NCBI GenBank assembly: GCA_041389495.1
Contig: JAWKRT010000002.1
Coordinates: forward strand, 62,001-126,000
Length of the DNA: 64,000 nucleotides
Origin: Myxococcota bacterium
GTDB lineage: Bacteria > Myxococcota_A > UBA9160 > UBA4427
Direction: 5' to 3'
A program made the position numbers and the translations under genes. This document shows positions 1-7,785 of this stretch, in pieces (the first letter of the stretch is position 1; the number at the start of each line of letters is the position of its first letter). The notes beneath the pieces are model-generated. The model saw only the letters and a program-made list of their open reading frames with translations, did no database searches and had not been told where the DNA came from.

Positions 1-686
1 GCCTCGCGGTGTCGACGGCCGACGGCCTGCGCGCCGAGGTCGCGCGCGCGTTCGCGCTCCGCTTCGGCATCCCGCTCGTGCAGGCGCTCGGGATCATCGA
101 GGTCGGGCTCCCCGTCGTGAACGCGGCGAGCGCGGCGGCGAAGCCCGAGGCGCTCGGCCGCCCGGGCGCCGACTACGACGTGTGGCTGCGCGCCGAGGAC
201 GGCTCGCGCATCGAGCCCGGCGCGTCGTCGCCGGAGCACACGGGCGAGATCTGCATCCGCGGGAGCGGGCTGTTCGACGCCTACCTGCGGCCGTGGCTGC
301 CCGCGGCGCGCGCGATCGAGCCCGACGGCTTCCGCACGGGCGACCAGGGCTACTTCGACGCCGACGGCGACCTGCACCTCGCCGGCCGCCGCGCGAACCG
401 CATCAACATGGCGGGTATGAAGTTCTTCGCCGAGGAGGTCGAGGCCGTGCTCGACGCGCACCCCGGCGTGCGCGTCTCGCGCGTGTTCGCGAAGGAGCAC
501 GCGCAGCTCGGGCAGATCCCGGTCGCGGAGTTCGTGCCGGTCGAGCCCGCCGACGCGCCCGATCGCCGCGCGCTCACCGCGCACTGCCGCGCGCGGCTCG
601 CCGCCTACAAGATCCCGCGCGAGTTCACGCCCGTCGCCGAGATCGCCATGACGCCCACCGGCAAGGTGCGGCGCGCGGCTCGCTAG
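1..686 (+). CDS. AMP-dependent acyl/aryl ligase, C-terminal part (cut by window edge)
   Basis: The frame is open at the left edge, so only about the last 227 residues of an adenylate-forming ligase are present. Visible family features are the TGDQGYFDADG segment, the GRRANRINMAGMKF hinge, and a C-terminal domain ending in PTGKVRR, whose Lys is the usual adenylation lysine. Such enzymes activate a carboxylic acid with ATP and load it onto CoA or an ACP. Its place at the head of an aryl-polyene-like gene set suggests it activates the aryl starter acid or an acyl intermediate; this is inference. A second ligase lies in the fusion protein at 12762-15629. The stop overlaps a TAGGCT hexamer just before the next gene. 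Confidence 0.85.
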   Translation, partial: LAVSTADGLRAEVARAFALRFGIPLVQALGIIEVGLPVVNAASAAAKPEALGRPGADYDVWLRAEDGSRIEPGASSPEHTGEICIRGSGLFDAYLRPWLPAARAIEPDGFRTGDQGYFDADGDLHLAGRRANRINMAGMKFFAEEVEAVLDAHPGVRVSRVFAKEHAQLGQIPVAEFVPVEPADAPDRRALTAHCRARLAAYKIPREFTPVAEIAMTPTGKVRRAAR

Positions 687-695
687 GCTCGGCGC

Positions 696-1445
696 GTGCC
701 GCTCCCGCGCCGTCTCCCGTCGCCCGGCCAGGCGCTCACCGCGATCGTGCTCGCGCTCGCAGCCTTCGGCTATCCGGCGCTCTCCGAGTGGCTCCTCGAC
801 CGCTTCGGCACGCGCGCCGTGGCCACCGCGATGCTGGGCGTCGGAGCGGCGAGCTTCGCGGCGCGGCTCGCGCTCGAGCGGCGCCCGCTCGCGCTCGCCG
901 GGCAGTTCGCGGGGGCGTTCGCGCTGCTCGCGCTCGCCGCGGTCAGCGACGATCGGGCCTGGCTGCGGCTCTTCCCGGCGCTCGTGAACGCCTATCTCGC
1001 GGTGCTCTTCGCGGCGACGCTCGCGACCGAGTCGTCGATGATCGAGCGCGGCGCGCGCGCCATGCAGCCCTACCTGCCGAAGTTCACGCGGCCCTACTGC
1101 CGCGCCGTCACGGCGCTCTGGGTCGGGTTCTTCGCGGCGAGCGCAGTGGCGATCGCGTTCGCCGCGGTGCGCGCACCCGAGCACTGGCGGGCCGTCGCGA
1201 CGACCGGCTATTTCGCGGCCGTCGCCGCGCTGTCGGCCGTCGAGTTCGCCGTGCGCAAGGCGCGCTTCCGCAACTACGCCGGTGGACCGCTCGACCGCGC
1301 GTTCGCCGCGCTCTTCCCCGCCGAGGCGACGGAGCGCGGCCGACGCTCGCTCGCCTACGTGCGGCGCATGCACGAGCTCGGCTACGGGCCCGGCGGCCCG
1401 CGCGAGGGCGAGCCGCCTCCCGACCTCGGCCCGCTCGACCCCTAG
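696..1445 (+). CDS. COG4648-type integral membrane protein of aryl-polyene clusters
   Basis: This GTG-started, 249-residue protein begins 9 bases after the ligase stop. It has about six hydrophobic segments in the first 190 residues and a conserved centre (LFPALVNA, then ERGARAMQPYLPKFTRPYCR) that I recognise from the COG4648 membrane proteins found beside ligase and ACP genes in aryl-polyene clusters. Its biochemical role is unknown; a scaffold or transport role at the inner membrane is only a guess. The C-terminus is hydrophilic and Pro/Gly-rich. A TAGGCT hexamer ends 6 bases before the start, so leaderless transcription is possible besides read-through from the ligase. Confidence 0.75.
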   Translation: MPLPRRLPSPGQALTAIVLALAAFGYPALSEWLLDRFGTRAVATAMLGVGAASFAARLALERRPLALAGQFAGAFALLALAAVSDDRAWLRLFPALVNAYLAVLFAATLATESSMIERGARAMQPYLPKFTRPYCRAVTALWVGFFAASAVAIAFAAVRAPEHWRAVATTGYFAAVAALSAVEFAVRKARFRNYAGGPLDRAFAALFPAEATERGRRSLAYVRRMHELGYGPGGPREGEPPPDLGPLDP

Positions 1446-1663
1446 CACGCGCGCGCGCGACGTCCCGTCGCGCGTGCCGACTTCGCGGGCAGCGCCGCTC
1501 GCGAAGCGGGCAGCGCGCGCGTGCGCTCCGCGCGCGCGCGGTCACGCATGAGCCGGCGCGCGTCGAGCTGGGCCGCGCGCATCCCAGTGCGACGCGTTGG
1601 CATCGCGGATGCACTCGCCTCGCGACGAACCCGCTCGATGGAAGAGCGGTGGAGGTGAGAGCG

Positions 1664-1891
1664 ATGGGCAGGACGTGCGCGTGGTGCGAATCGGTGCTCG
1701 GGAGTGCGATCGGCCGGCAGACGACCGTGAGCCACGTCCTGTGCACGGGATGCCTCGAGGATCTGCGGACGGCGCTCGAAGCGCAGCACCTGCGGCCGGT
1801 CGCGCGCGCGCAGGGGCCGCTCGCGCAGACGGCGGACGGGCCGCTGCACGTGCCCGTCACGTCGGGTCGCACGCGGCGGCGCGCGGCCTGA
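1664..1891 (+). CDS. Small zinc-ribbon-like protein (CAWC...CTGC)
   Basis: This 75-residue protein starts at ATG 1664, placed by a clear GGAGGTGAG Shine-Dalgarno 3 to 4 bases upstream. Residues 5-8 are CAWC and a second CxxC (CTGC, preceded by SHVL) follows about 21 residues later. The layout resembles the small CAWC...SHGICPDC metal-binding segment attached to some bacterial GAF, PAS and receiver proteins. The C-terminal 40 residues are low-complexity. It probably binds Zn; a regulatory role is inferred only from that resemblance. It stands alone, followed by two GC-rich hairpins, and nothing links it to the pigment pathway except position. Confidence 0.6.
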   Translation: MGRTCAWCESVLGSAIGRQTTVSHVLCTGCLEDLRTALEAQHLRPVARAQGPLAQTADGPLHVPVTSGRTRRRAA

Positions 1892-1936
1892 CGCACTGCG
1901 GGCGCGGCGCGCAGGCGCGCGCCCGCGCGAGGTGAT

Positions 1937-1963
1937 GCGCGGGTCCGGCGGACGGACCCGCGC
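1937..1963 (+). terminator. GC hairpin after the zinc-ribbon gene
   Basis: An 11-bp perfect stem (GCGCGGGTCCG pairing with CGGACCCGCGC) with a 5-base loop begins 46 bases after the zinc-ribbon stop. A second, weaker GC stem lies at about 1898-1930. There is no T-tract, so it would be a non-canonical or Rho-assisted terminator, or a bidirectional barrier between this gene and convergent mtgA. Confidence 0.4.
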
Positions 1964-2100
1964 GCGGGAGATCGAGGAAGGCGACGAGCGAGAGGAGGAG
2001 CGGATCGATCGCGGGTGGGCGCGGCGGCGCGTCGCGGACCGGTCGGGCAACGGGCGCACCGACCGACGCCGCGGCGCGCCGCCTGACCGCGCCGCGCCCG

Positions 2101-2898
2101 TCAGAGACGCGCGAGCACGCTCGCGCCGCCGAGCCGCCGCATCGAGCGCTCGATCTCGCTCGCGCGCTCGGCGACCCAGGGCGACGGACGCCCCGCCGAG
2201 AGTCGCTTCGGGCTCGGGAGCACGGCGGCGAGCAGCGCGGCCTGGCGCGTCGAGAGCGCAGCCGGCTCCGTTCCGAAGAGCTGGCGGCTCGCGGCGGCGA
2301 CGCCGAACACGCCCGGCCCGAACTCCGCGACGTTCAGGTACACCTCGAGGATGCGCCGCTTCGGCCAGAGCGCCTCGATCCAGACCGTCAGGTAGGCCTC
2401 GAGGCCCTTGCGCGCGAGGCTCCGCCCCGACGTCAGGAACAGGTTCTTCGCGACCTGCTGCGTGATCGTGCTCGCGCCGCGGCCGCGCCGCTCGTGCAGC
2501 AGCGCGCGCTCGATCTGCGCGAAGTCGAAGCCGCGGTGCTCGGGGAACTTCTGGTCCTCGGAAGCGATGACGGCGACCTGCAGCGCGGGCGCGATGCGCT
2601 CGATCGGCGTCCAGCGCCGCGGCGCGCGCGGGCGGACGTCGTCGCGCAGGATGAAGGCGCTCGTCGGCGGGTTCACGACGCGCAGCAGCGCGACCGCGAA
2701 GCCCGGCGCGAGGGCCGCGAGGAGCGCGGCGAGGCCGGCCGCGCGAGCGATGCGACGCGGGAGAGCACGGCGCCCGGGCGCGCGCCGCCCGCGCGCGTCC
2801 GTCGGCGCGTCGCCGCGCTCGCTCCCGCCGCGCCGGCGCCGTGCGCGCCGCCCGCGCCCGCGCCGTGCCGTCGGCCGCGACCGCGCGCCCCGCGCCAT
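2101..2898 (-). CDS. mtgA: Monofunctional biosynthetic peptidoglycan transglycosylase
   Basis: A 265-residue GT51 glycosyltransferase that polymerises lipid II into glycan strands at the periplasmic face of the inner membrane. Residues 1-45 are very basic and Arg-rich, followed by one membrane anchor (about 46-70). The catalytic domain shows EDQKFPEHRGFD with the catalytic Glu, then GASTITQQVAKNLFL and RRILEVYLNVAEFG, the three classic GT51 motifs. There is no penicillin-binding domain, so it is the monofunctional MtgA type. It lies 9 bases downstream of the enoyl-CoA hydratase gene on the same strand, probably co-transcribed, although cell-wall synthesis has no obvious link to the surrounding pigment genes. 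The 45-residue basic N-terminus is longer than usual, so an internal start is possible. Confidence 0.92.
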   Translation of the reverse strand: MARGARSRPTARRGRGRRARRRRGGSERGDAPTDARGRRAPGRRALPRRIARAAGLAALLAALAPGFAVALLRVVNPPTSAFILRDDVRPRAPRRWTPIERIAPALQVAVIASEDQKFPEHRGFDFAQIERALLHERRGRGASTITQQVAKNLFLTSGRSLARKGLEAYLTVWIEALWPKRRILEVYLNVAEFGPGVFGVAAASRQLFGTEPAALSTRQAALLAAVLPSPKRLSAGRPSPWVAERASEIERSMRRLGGASVLARL

Positions 2899-2907
2899 CG
2901 CGCGCGC

Positions 2908-3714
2908 CTATCGACCTTCGAAGCGCGGGGCTCGCTTCTCCATGAACGCGCGCGGACCCTCGACGGCGTCCTGCGAGCGGGTCACGCGCGCCGCGCACTC
3001 CTGCTCGACGGCGAACGCCTCGTCCCACGGGAGCGTCGCCGTGCGGAGCGCGGTCTCCTTGATCGCCTCGAGCGAGAGCGGCGCGTTCGCAGCGATGCGC
3101 TCCGCGAGCTCGAGCGTCGTCTCCATCAGCCGCTCGCGCGGGACGACGCGGTTCACGATGCCCATGCGGTGGGCGTCGTGCGCGGAGAAGCGATCGCCGG
3201 TGAGCAGCATCTCCATCGCGTGCGCCCAGGCGAGCTGGCGCGGGAGGCGCACCATCGAGCCCGCCGCGGGCACGATGCCGCGGCGCGGCTCGGGGAGCCC
3301 GAACGTCGCGTGCTCGGCCGCGACGCGCACGTCCGTGCACTGCAGGATCTCCATGCCGCCGCCGAGCGCGTGGCCGTTCACGGCCGCGAGGATGGGCTTG
3401 TAGATCGGCCGCAGCTTCAGCACGAGCTGCTTCGAGTACGACGGGTTCGCGAGGAAGCGGCGCTCGACGTCGGTCTCGGGCTCGCGCGCGCCCGTCCAGA
3501 GCGGGATGAGCTTTCCGAGGTCGCCGCCCGAGCAGAAGGCCTGGTCGCCCGCGCCCGTCAGGATCGCGACCCGCAGTGCGCGGTCGCTCGCGAGCTCGTC
3601 CCACGCCTCGTTCAGCAGCACGAACGACTCGGCGGTGAGCGCGTTGTGCGCCTCCGGCCGGTTGAAGGTGATGAACGCGATGCCGTCGCGCTTCTCGAAG
3701 AGGAGGTCTGCCAC
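2908..3714 (-). CDS. Enoyl-CoA hydratase/isomerase family protein
   Basis: A 268-residue crotonase-fold enzyme with a GTG start. It shows the N-terminal FNRPEAHNAL pattern, the first oxyanion-hole segment FCSGGDLG, the second GHALGGGMEI, and LPEPRRGI carrying a conserved Glu, so hydratase-type acid/base residues appear present. The usual reaction is hydration of trans-2-enoyl-CoA or double-bond shift. It lies 9 bases after the ammonia-lyase stop and 9 bases before mtgA on the same strand. In context it might act on cinnamoyl- or coumaroyl-CoA made from the lyase product, as hydratases do in phenylpropanoid side-chain cleavage, but ordinary fatty-acid catabolism is equally possible. Confidence 0.85.
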   Translation of the reverse strand: MADLLFEKRDGIAFITFNRPEAHNALTAESFVLLNEAWDELASDRALRVAILTGAGDQAFCSGGDLGKLIPLWTGAREPETDVERRFLANPSYSKQLVLKLRPIYKPILAAVNGHALGGGMEILQCTDVRVAAEHATFGLPEPRRGIVPAAGSMVRLPRQLAWAHAMEMLLTGDRFSAHDAHRMGIVNRVVPRERLMETTLELAERIAANAPLSLEAIKETALRTATLPWDEAFAVEQECAARVTRSQDAVEGPRAFMEKRAPRFEGR

Positions 3715-3723
3715 GCCGTCCGC

Positions 3724-5340
3724 CTAACGTCGCACCGCGAGCTCGCCGCTGTCCGCGGGGTCGCCGACGGGGAGCTCGCCGCGCCGCAGCAGCGCGAGCA
3801 CCGTCTCGATGTCGCGGTCCTGGCGGCGATCGGCGGTGTTCGGCTCGACGGCCTTGCGCAGCGCGCGCTGCAGATCGCGGCTGCGCACGGCGACGGCCTC
3901 GGCGCCGCGCAGGTCGACGGCCTGCACCACGGCGAGCAGCGCGATCGCCGCCACCGTCTCGGTGAGCTCGAGGATGCGCAGGCACTCGCGCACCGCGATC
4001 GACCCCATGCTCACCTTGTCCTGGTTGTGCGACTCGGTGCTGCGGCTGAACGCGCTCGCGGGCGCCGTCAGCTTGAGCGCCTCGGCCGTGAGCGCGGACG
4101 CCGTGATCTGCATGGCCTTGAACCCGTGGTGGACGACGCGGTCGGGCCCCGTGCGCGCGACGAGGTTCTCGGGCAGCCCGCCGCTCGTCTCGGGCGTGCA
4201 GAGCAGGACGAGCTGGCGATCGAGGAGGTCGGCGACGCTCGCCACGGCGGCCTTGAGCGCGTCCATCGCGAAGCCCACGTGTCCGCCGTAGAAGTTGCCC
4301 CCGTGGAGGGCGTCGCCCGTGTCCGGGTCGATCAGCGGGTTGTCGTTCGCGCCGCAGAGCTCCGTCTCGACGAGCTCGCGCGCGAAGCGCAGCGCGTCGA
4401 GCAGCACGCCGACGACCTGCGGCGCGCAGCGGATCGAGTAGCGGTCCTGCACGCGCGCGGGTGCGGGGCGCGTCGAGGCGACGGCCGGGTCGGGCGCGAG
4501 GTCTTCGCGGATCCAGCGCGCGGCGAGCTGCTGGCCGGGGTGCGGCTTCGCGATGCCGATGCGCGCGTCGAAGTGCGCGGGGTTGCCGCGCGTCGCGTCG
4601 CTCGCGACGGCGGTGATGGCGCACGCCGCGCGCGCGAGCTGCTGCGCGCGGCCGAACGCGATGCAGGCGAGGCCCGTCATCACGCTCGTTCCGTTCATGA
4701 TCGCGAGGCTCTCCTTGGGCTCGAGCGCGAGCGGCGCGAGGCCGGCGCGCGCGAGCGCCGCGGCCGCGGGCACGACCGCGCCGTCGACGCGCGCCTCGCG
4801 CTCGCCGACGAGCAGCGACGCGACGTAGGAGAGCGGCGTGAGGTCGCCGCTCGCGCCGACCGAGCCCTCGGCGGGAATGCACGGCAGGATGCGCCGGCTC
4901 GCGAGCTCGCACAGGCGCTCGACGAGCACGGGCCGCACGCCCGAATAGCCCTGTGCGAGCGACGCCGCGCGCGCGACGAGGACGGCCGCGGCCTCCTCGT
5001 CGTCGAGGAGCCGGCCGGTCCCGCAGCCGTGGAAGCGGACGAGGTTGAGCGGGAGCTCGGCGTGGAGCTCCTCGGGAATCGCGTTCGCGACCGACGCCCC
5101 GACGCCGGTCGTGACGCCGTAGAGCGGGTTGCCCGAGCGCCGGAGTCGCTCGACCGCCGCGTGCGAGGCGTCGAGCCTCGCACGCACGCGCGAGTCGGCG
5201 TCGAGCTCGACGCGCGCGCGGCCCGCGGCCACCGCGAGCACGTCTTCGACCCGCAGCGAGCCGCGGCCGAGCACGACGCTCGAGCGCTCTTCCCGGGGCT
5301 CGGCAGGACGGCTCGTCGTGGGGCGGGCGCGCTTCGTCAT
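3724..5340 (-). CDS. MIO-dependent aromatic amino acid ammonia-lyase (HAL/PAL/TAL family)
   Basis: A 538-residue lyase that eliminates ammonia from an aromatic L-amino acid to give an arylacrylate such as cinnamate or 4-coumarate. Residues 74-81 read YGVTTGVG with the catalytic Tyr, and Ala163-Ser164-Gly165 within GSVGASGDLTP form the MIO cofactor. Asn and Tyr motifs (GNFYGGHVG, ESHNQDKVS) also fit. At the substrate-selectivity pair it has Phe103-His104; as I recall, Phe is typical of PALs while His follows in HALs, so Phe versus Tyr preference is open. ATG 5340 is chosen over an upstream TTG. In aryl-polyene, flexirubin and similar clusters this family makes the aryl starter. It is divergent from the ACP gene at 5550. 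Confidence 0.9.
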   Translation of the reverse strand: MTKRARPTTSRPAEPREERSSVVLGRGSLRVEDVLAVAAGRARVELDADSRVRARLDASHAAVERLRRSGNPLYGVTTGVGASVANAIPEELHAELPLNLVRFHGCGTGRLLDDEEAAAVLVARAASLAQGYSGVRPVLVERLCELASRRILPCIPAEGSVGASGDLTPLSYVASLLVGEREARVDGAVVPAAAALARAGLAPLALEPKESLAIMNGTSVMTGLACIAFGRAQQLARAACAITAVASDATRGNPAHFDARIGIAKPHPGQQLAARWIREDLAPDPAVASTRPAPARVQDRYSIRCAPQVVGVLLDALRFARELVETELCGANDNPLIDPDTGDALHGGNFYGGHVGFAMDALKAAVASVADLLDRQLVLLCTPETSGGLPENLVARTGPDRVVHHGFKAMQITASALTAEALKLTAPASAFSRSTESHNQDKVSMGSIAVRECLRILELTETVAAIALLAVVQAVDLRGAEAVAVRSRDLQRALRKAVEPNTADRRQDRDIETVLALLRRGELPVGDPADSGELAVRR

Positions 5341-5410
5341 GCGAGCGCCCAATCATAACGGCCCCGGCCGCGCGAGCGACTCGCGCGCCCTCGCGATCGG
5401 TGCCGTGGGG

Positions 5411-5416
5411 TATAGT
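5411..5416 (+). promoter_or_regulatory. Candidate -10 (TATAGT) ahead of the ACP/dehydratase genes
   Basis: TATAGT preceded by TGGGG is the most AT-rich spot in the 209-base divergent region between the lyase and the ACP. No good -35 is visible at the matching distance. On the other strand, TATGAT at 5352-5357 lies 11 bases before the lyase ATG and could be its -10. Confidence 0.35.
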
Positions 5417-5549
5417 CGCCGGCCGCGCCGCGCTCCGGCCCCGAGCCGCCGGGGCCGGCGGGCCGGCCCCGCCGCGGCGCACGAGCGCCGAGGCGCCCGG
5501 GCGGGACGGGCCGGCGTCCGACCGGACCGAGCGCGATCCAGGAGGCAGC

Positions 5550-5816
5550 GTGGAGCTCGCGGCACTCGAAGCCGAGATCAAGAAGCTGATCGTCGAGACC
5601 CTGATGCTCGAGGACGTGACGCCCGAGGAGATCGTCTCGACCGACCCGCTCTTCGGCGAAGGGCTCGCCCTCGACTCGATCGACGCGCTCGAGCTCGCGC
5701 TCGCGCTCGAGAGCCGGTACGGCGTCACCGTCGAGGAGGACGCCGAGCAGAACCAGCAGATCTTCGCGAGCGTGCGCGCGCTCGCGGAGTTCGTCGAGCG
5801 AAGCCGGGCCGCCTGA
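5550..5816 (+). CDS. Acyl carrier protein (first of three)
   Basis: An 88-residue acyl carrier protein. GTG 5550 is chosen because AGGAGG lies 4 bases upstream and the product then begins right before helix 1. The phosphopantetheine attachment Ser is in GEGLALDSIDALEL, followed by the expected acidic helix II. It would carry the growing polyene chain or the aryl starter as a thioester in the cytoplasm. It is followed after 19 bases by the hotdog dehydratase, matching the ACP/dehydratase pairs of aryl-polyene clusters. The variant ALDSIDALEL is typical of dedicated type II polyketide or aryl-polyene ACPs rather than housekeeping AcpP (GADSLD). Confidence 0.9.
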   Translation: MELAALEAEIKKLIVETLMLEDVTPEEIVSTDPLFGEGLALDSIDALELALALESRYGVTVEEDAEQNQQIFASVRALAEFVERSRAA

Positions 5817-5835
5817 GCCCCGGCCGCGCGCGCCC

Positions 5836-6420
5836 GTGCCCGGCGACCGCGTTCCCGCCTCCCTCTCCCGCGACCCCGGCGGCGCGGCTCCCGCGCGCGC
5901 ATGGCCGCCGCCCTCCGCGCTCCTCCCGCACGCGGGCCGCATGGCCTGGCTCGACCGCGTCACACACCACGACGGCGACGGCACGGCCTGTGAGGCGATC
6001 GTGCGCGCAGACTCGCCGCTCGCCGACGCGCGCGGGCGCGTGCCCGGCGTCGCGGCGATCGAGTGGATGGCGCAGTGCGCGGCCGTGCACGCGGCGCTCG
6101 CGCTGCGCGCGGCGGCGGCCCGCGGTACGACGCCGCCGGCCGAGAGCGGCGCGGATGCGACCCCGGCCGAGAGCGGGGCGTCCGCTCCGCCGGCTGCGCC
6201 CTTCGCGCGCGTGCTGCTGCTCGGCACGCGCCTCCTCGCGCTCGAGCGCGCCTTCTTCGCGGCCGGCGAGCGCGTCGTCGCGCGCGCGCGCCCGGCCGCG
6301 GCTGCGACGAGCGGCCTCGTCGCGTTCGACGCGGAGCTCGCCGACGCGACCGGCGCCGTCGTCGCGCGCGCGCGACGGAACCTGATGGCCGAGCGCGCGG
6401 CGCCGCGCGCGCGCACCTGA
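5836..6420 (+). CDS. Hotdog-fold 3-hydroxyacyl-ACP dehydratase-like protein (ApeP-type)
   Basis: A 194-residue protein with a GTG start. The segment LLPHAGRMAWLDRVTHHD and the helix VPGVAAIEWMAQCAAVHAAL are the recognisable hotdog dehydratase parts; aryl-polyene dehydratases have this LPH...M..L start and a central Glu or Asp with a following Gln. Residues about 100-125 form a duplicated, low-complexity PPAESGADATPAESGAS insert not expected in the fold. It would dehydrate the 3-hydroxyacyl-ACP to the enoyl, leaving the double bond in place to build the conjugated polyene. It lies between two ACP genes, and the window contains a second dehydratase domain in the fusion at 12762-15629. Confidence 0.75.
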   Translation: MPGDRVPASLSRDPGGAAPARAWPPPSALLPHAGRMAWLDRVTHHDGDGTACEAIVRADSPLADARGRVPGVAAIEWMAQCAAVHAALALRAAAARGTTPPAESGADATPAESGASAPPAAPFARVLLLGTRLLALERAFFAAGERVVARARPAAAATSGLVAFDAELADATGAVVARARRNLMAERAAPRART

Positions 6421-6530
6421 ATGGAATGGCGCGGGGCGTGCGGCCCGGTGCGCGCGGGCTCGCGCCGTCGGTCCCGGGCTAACGTCGCGCGCGCGGCCCG
6501 CCGCGCCGCGAACGGAGGACGCGCTCCCGC

Positions 6531-6797
6531 ATGCCCGCACCCGGCCTCGACCTCGACGCGCTGACGCGCTTCATCTTCGCGACGCTGCGCGACGAGCTGC
6601 TCGCCGCGAGCGACGGCTTCACGGCGCAGAGCGATCTCGTCGACGCGGGCCTCGACTCGCTCGCGGCGACGCAGCTCCTGCTCGCGATCGAGGAGCACAC
6701 GGGCGTGTGGGTCGACGAGAGCGTGCTGACGCCCGAGAACCTCGCGAGCAGCGAGGCGCTCGCGCGCTGCGTGCTCGCGCGCGTCGCCGAGGCCTAG
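6531..6797 (+). CDS. Acyl carrier protein (second of three)
   Basis: An 88-residue carrier protein with the attachment Ser in DLVDAGLDSLAATQLLL and a canonical four-helix length. GGAGG lies 12 bases before the ATG. It differs clearly from the first ACP in the motif (GLDSLA versus ALDSID), suggesting a different partner, perhaps a ligase or an acyltransferase. It is followed after 4 bases by the lipid-A-type acyltransferase, so the two are probably translated together and this ACP may deliver the finished chain to it; that coupling is inference. Confidence 0.88.
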   Translation: MPAPGLDLDALTRFIFATLRDELLAASDGFTAQSDLVDAGLDSLAATQLLLAIEEHTGVWVDESVLTPENLASSEALARCVLARVAEA

Positions 6798-6801
6798 CCG
6801 G

Positions 6802-7785
6802 GTGGCCGCGGCGTCGGCCGCGCCGGCCTGGGTCGCGCGCGCGGAGCGCGGCACGCTCGCGGCCGCGCGCTTCGGCCTCGCGCTCTACCGGCTGCTCGGC
6901 CGGCGCGCCTTCCAGGTGGTGCTGCTCGCGACGACCGCCTACTTCCTGGCGACGGGGCGCCGCTCGCGCGAGGCGTCGCTCGCCTTCCTGCGCCGCGTCG
7001 CCGCGCACCCCGACGCGACGCCGTCGCTCGGCCGGCCGCCCGGCTGGCGCGACGCCTTCCGCCACTCGCACGAGTTCTCGACGCACGTGATGGATCGCGT
7101 CTGTCTGTGGATGGGTGCGCTCGACGAGCTCGACTTCGCGCACACGGGCGCCGACGCGCTGCGCGCGCTCGAGGAGGCGTCGGCGCGCGGGCGCGGCGCG
7201 ATCTTCCTCGGCTCGCACTACGGCAGCTTCGACATGCTGCGCATGCTCGCCGACCGCTTCCGCGTGCCCGTGAGCGTCGTGATGTACACGGCGAACGCGC
7301 CCGTGATGCAGGCCGTCACGGACCGGCTCGCGCCCGGCGTCGCGATGAACGTGATCGCCGTCGCGCCGGGCTCGCCGAAGGCGACGTTCGAGATCCGCGC
7401 GCGGCTCGAGCGCGGCGAGGTCGTCGCGATCCTCGCGGATCGCGCGGGCCCGGCCGACGCCGAGCGCACGGTCGACGTCGACTTCCTCGGTGCGCCGGTG
7501 CGCCTGCCGCGCGGGCCGTTCGAGATCGCGCTCCTGCTGCGCTGTCCGCTGCTCGTCGCGACCGCGCGCCGCGTCGGCGACGCGACCTACGAGGTCGGCG
7601 TCGAGCCGTTCTACGACGGGCGCGCCGTGCCGCGCGCCGAGCGCGAGCGCGCGGTCGCGACGCTCGCGCGCGCGTTCGCCGCGCACCTCGAGCGCCTCTG
7701 CCTCGAGGATCCCTTCCAGTGGTTCAACTTCTACGACTACTGGGGCGACGGCGGCGCGGGCTCGCCGCCGCGTTCGAAGACGTAG
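6802..7785 (+). CDS. LpxL/HtrB-like lysophospholipid/lipid A acyltransferase
   Basis: A 327-residue member of the lipid A biosynthesis acyltransferase family, GTG start, 4 bases after the ACP stop. An N-terminal membrane anchor lies around residues 25-50. The HX4D catalytic motif is visible in LGSHYGSFDML, and further conserved pieces are ILADRAGPADAERTV and PRGPFEIALLL. Aryl-polyene and flexirubin clusters carry this family, often fused to a glycosyltransferase, to attach the polyene to a membrane lipid; here the glycosyltransferase is separate (see 12762-15629). The last 49 bases overlap the 3' end of the convergent chain-length-factor gene, an unusually long antisense overlap. Confidence 0.85.
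   Translation: MAAASAAPAWVARAERGTLAAARFGLALYRLLGRRAFQVVLLATTAYFLATGRRSREASLAFLRRVAAHPDATPSLGRPPGWRDAFRHSHEFSTHVMDRVCLWMGALDELDFAHTGADALRALEEASARGRGAIFLGSHYGSFDMLRMLADRFRVPVSVVMYTANAPVMQAVTDRLAPGVAMNVIAVAPGSPKATFEIRARLERGEVVAILADRAGPADAERTVDVDFLGAPVRLPRGPFEIALLLRCPLLVATARRVGDATYEVGVEPFYDGRAVPRAERERAVATLARAFAAHLERLCLEDPFQWFNFYDYWGDGGAGSPPRSKT

Noticed and set aside
2494..5358. Plus-strand 950-codon frame antisense to the ammonia-lyase and hydratase
   Set aside because: No domains, Arg/Asp-rich, and the minus-strand genes carry clear enzyme motifs.
1442..5902. Very long minus-strand open frame of almost 1500 codons
   Set aside because: It is an Arg/Ala-rich shadow of the genes in this stretch; the high GC removes stop codons. 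Only the embedded recognised genes are kept.
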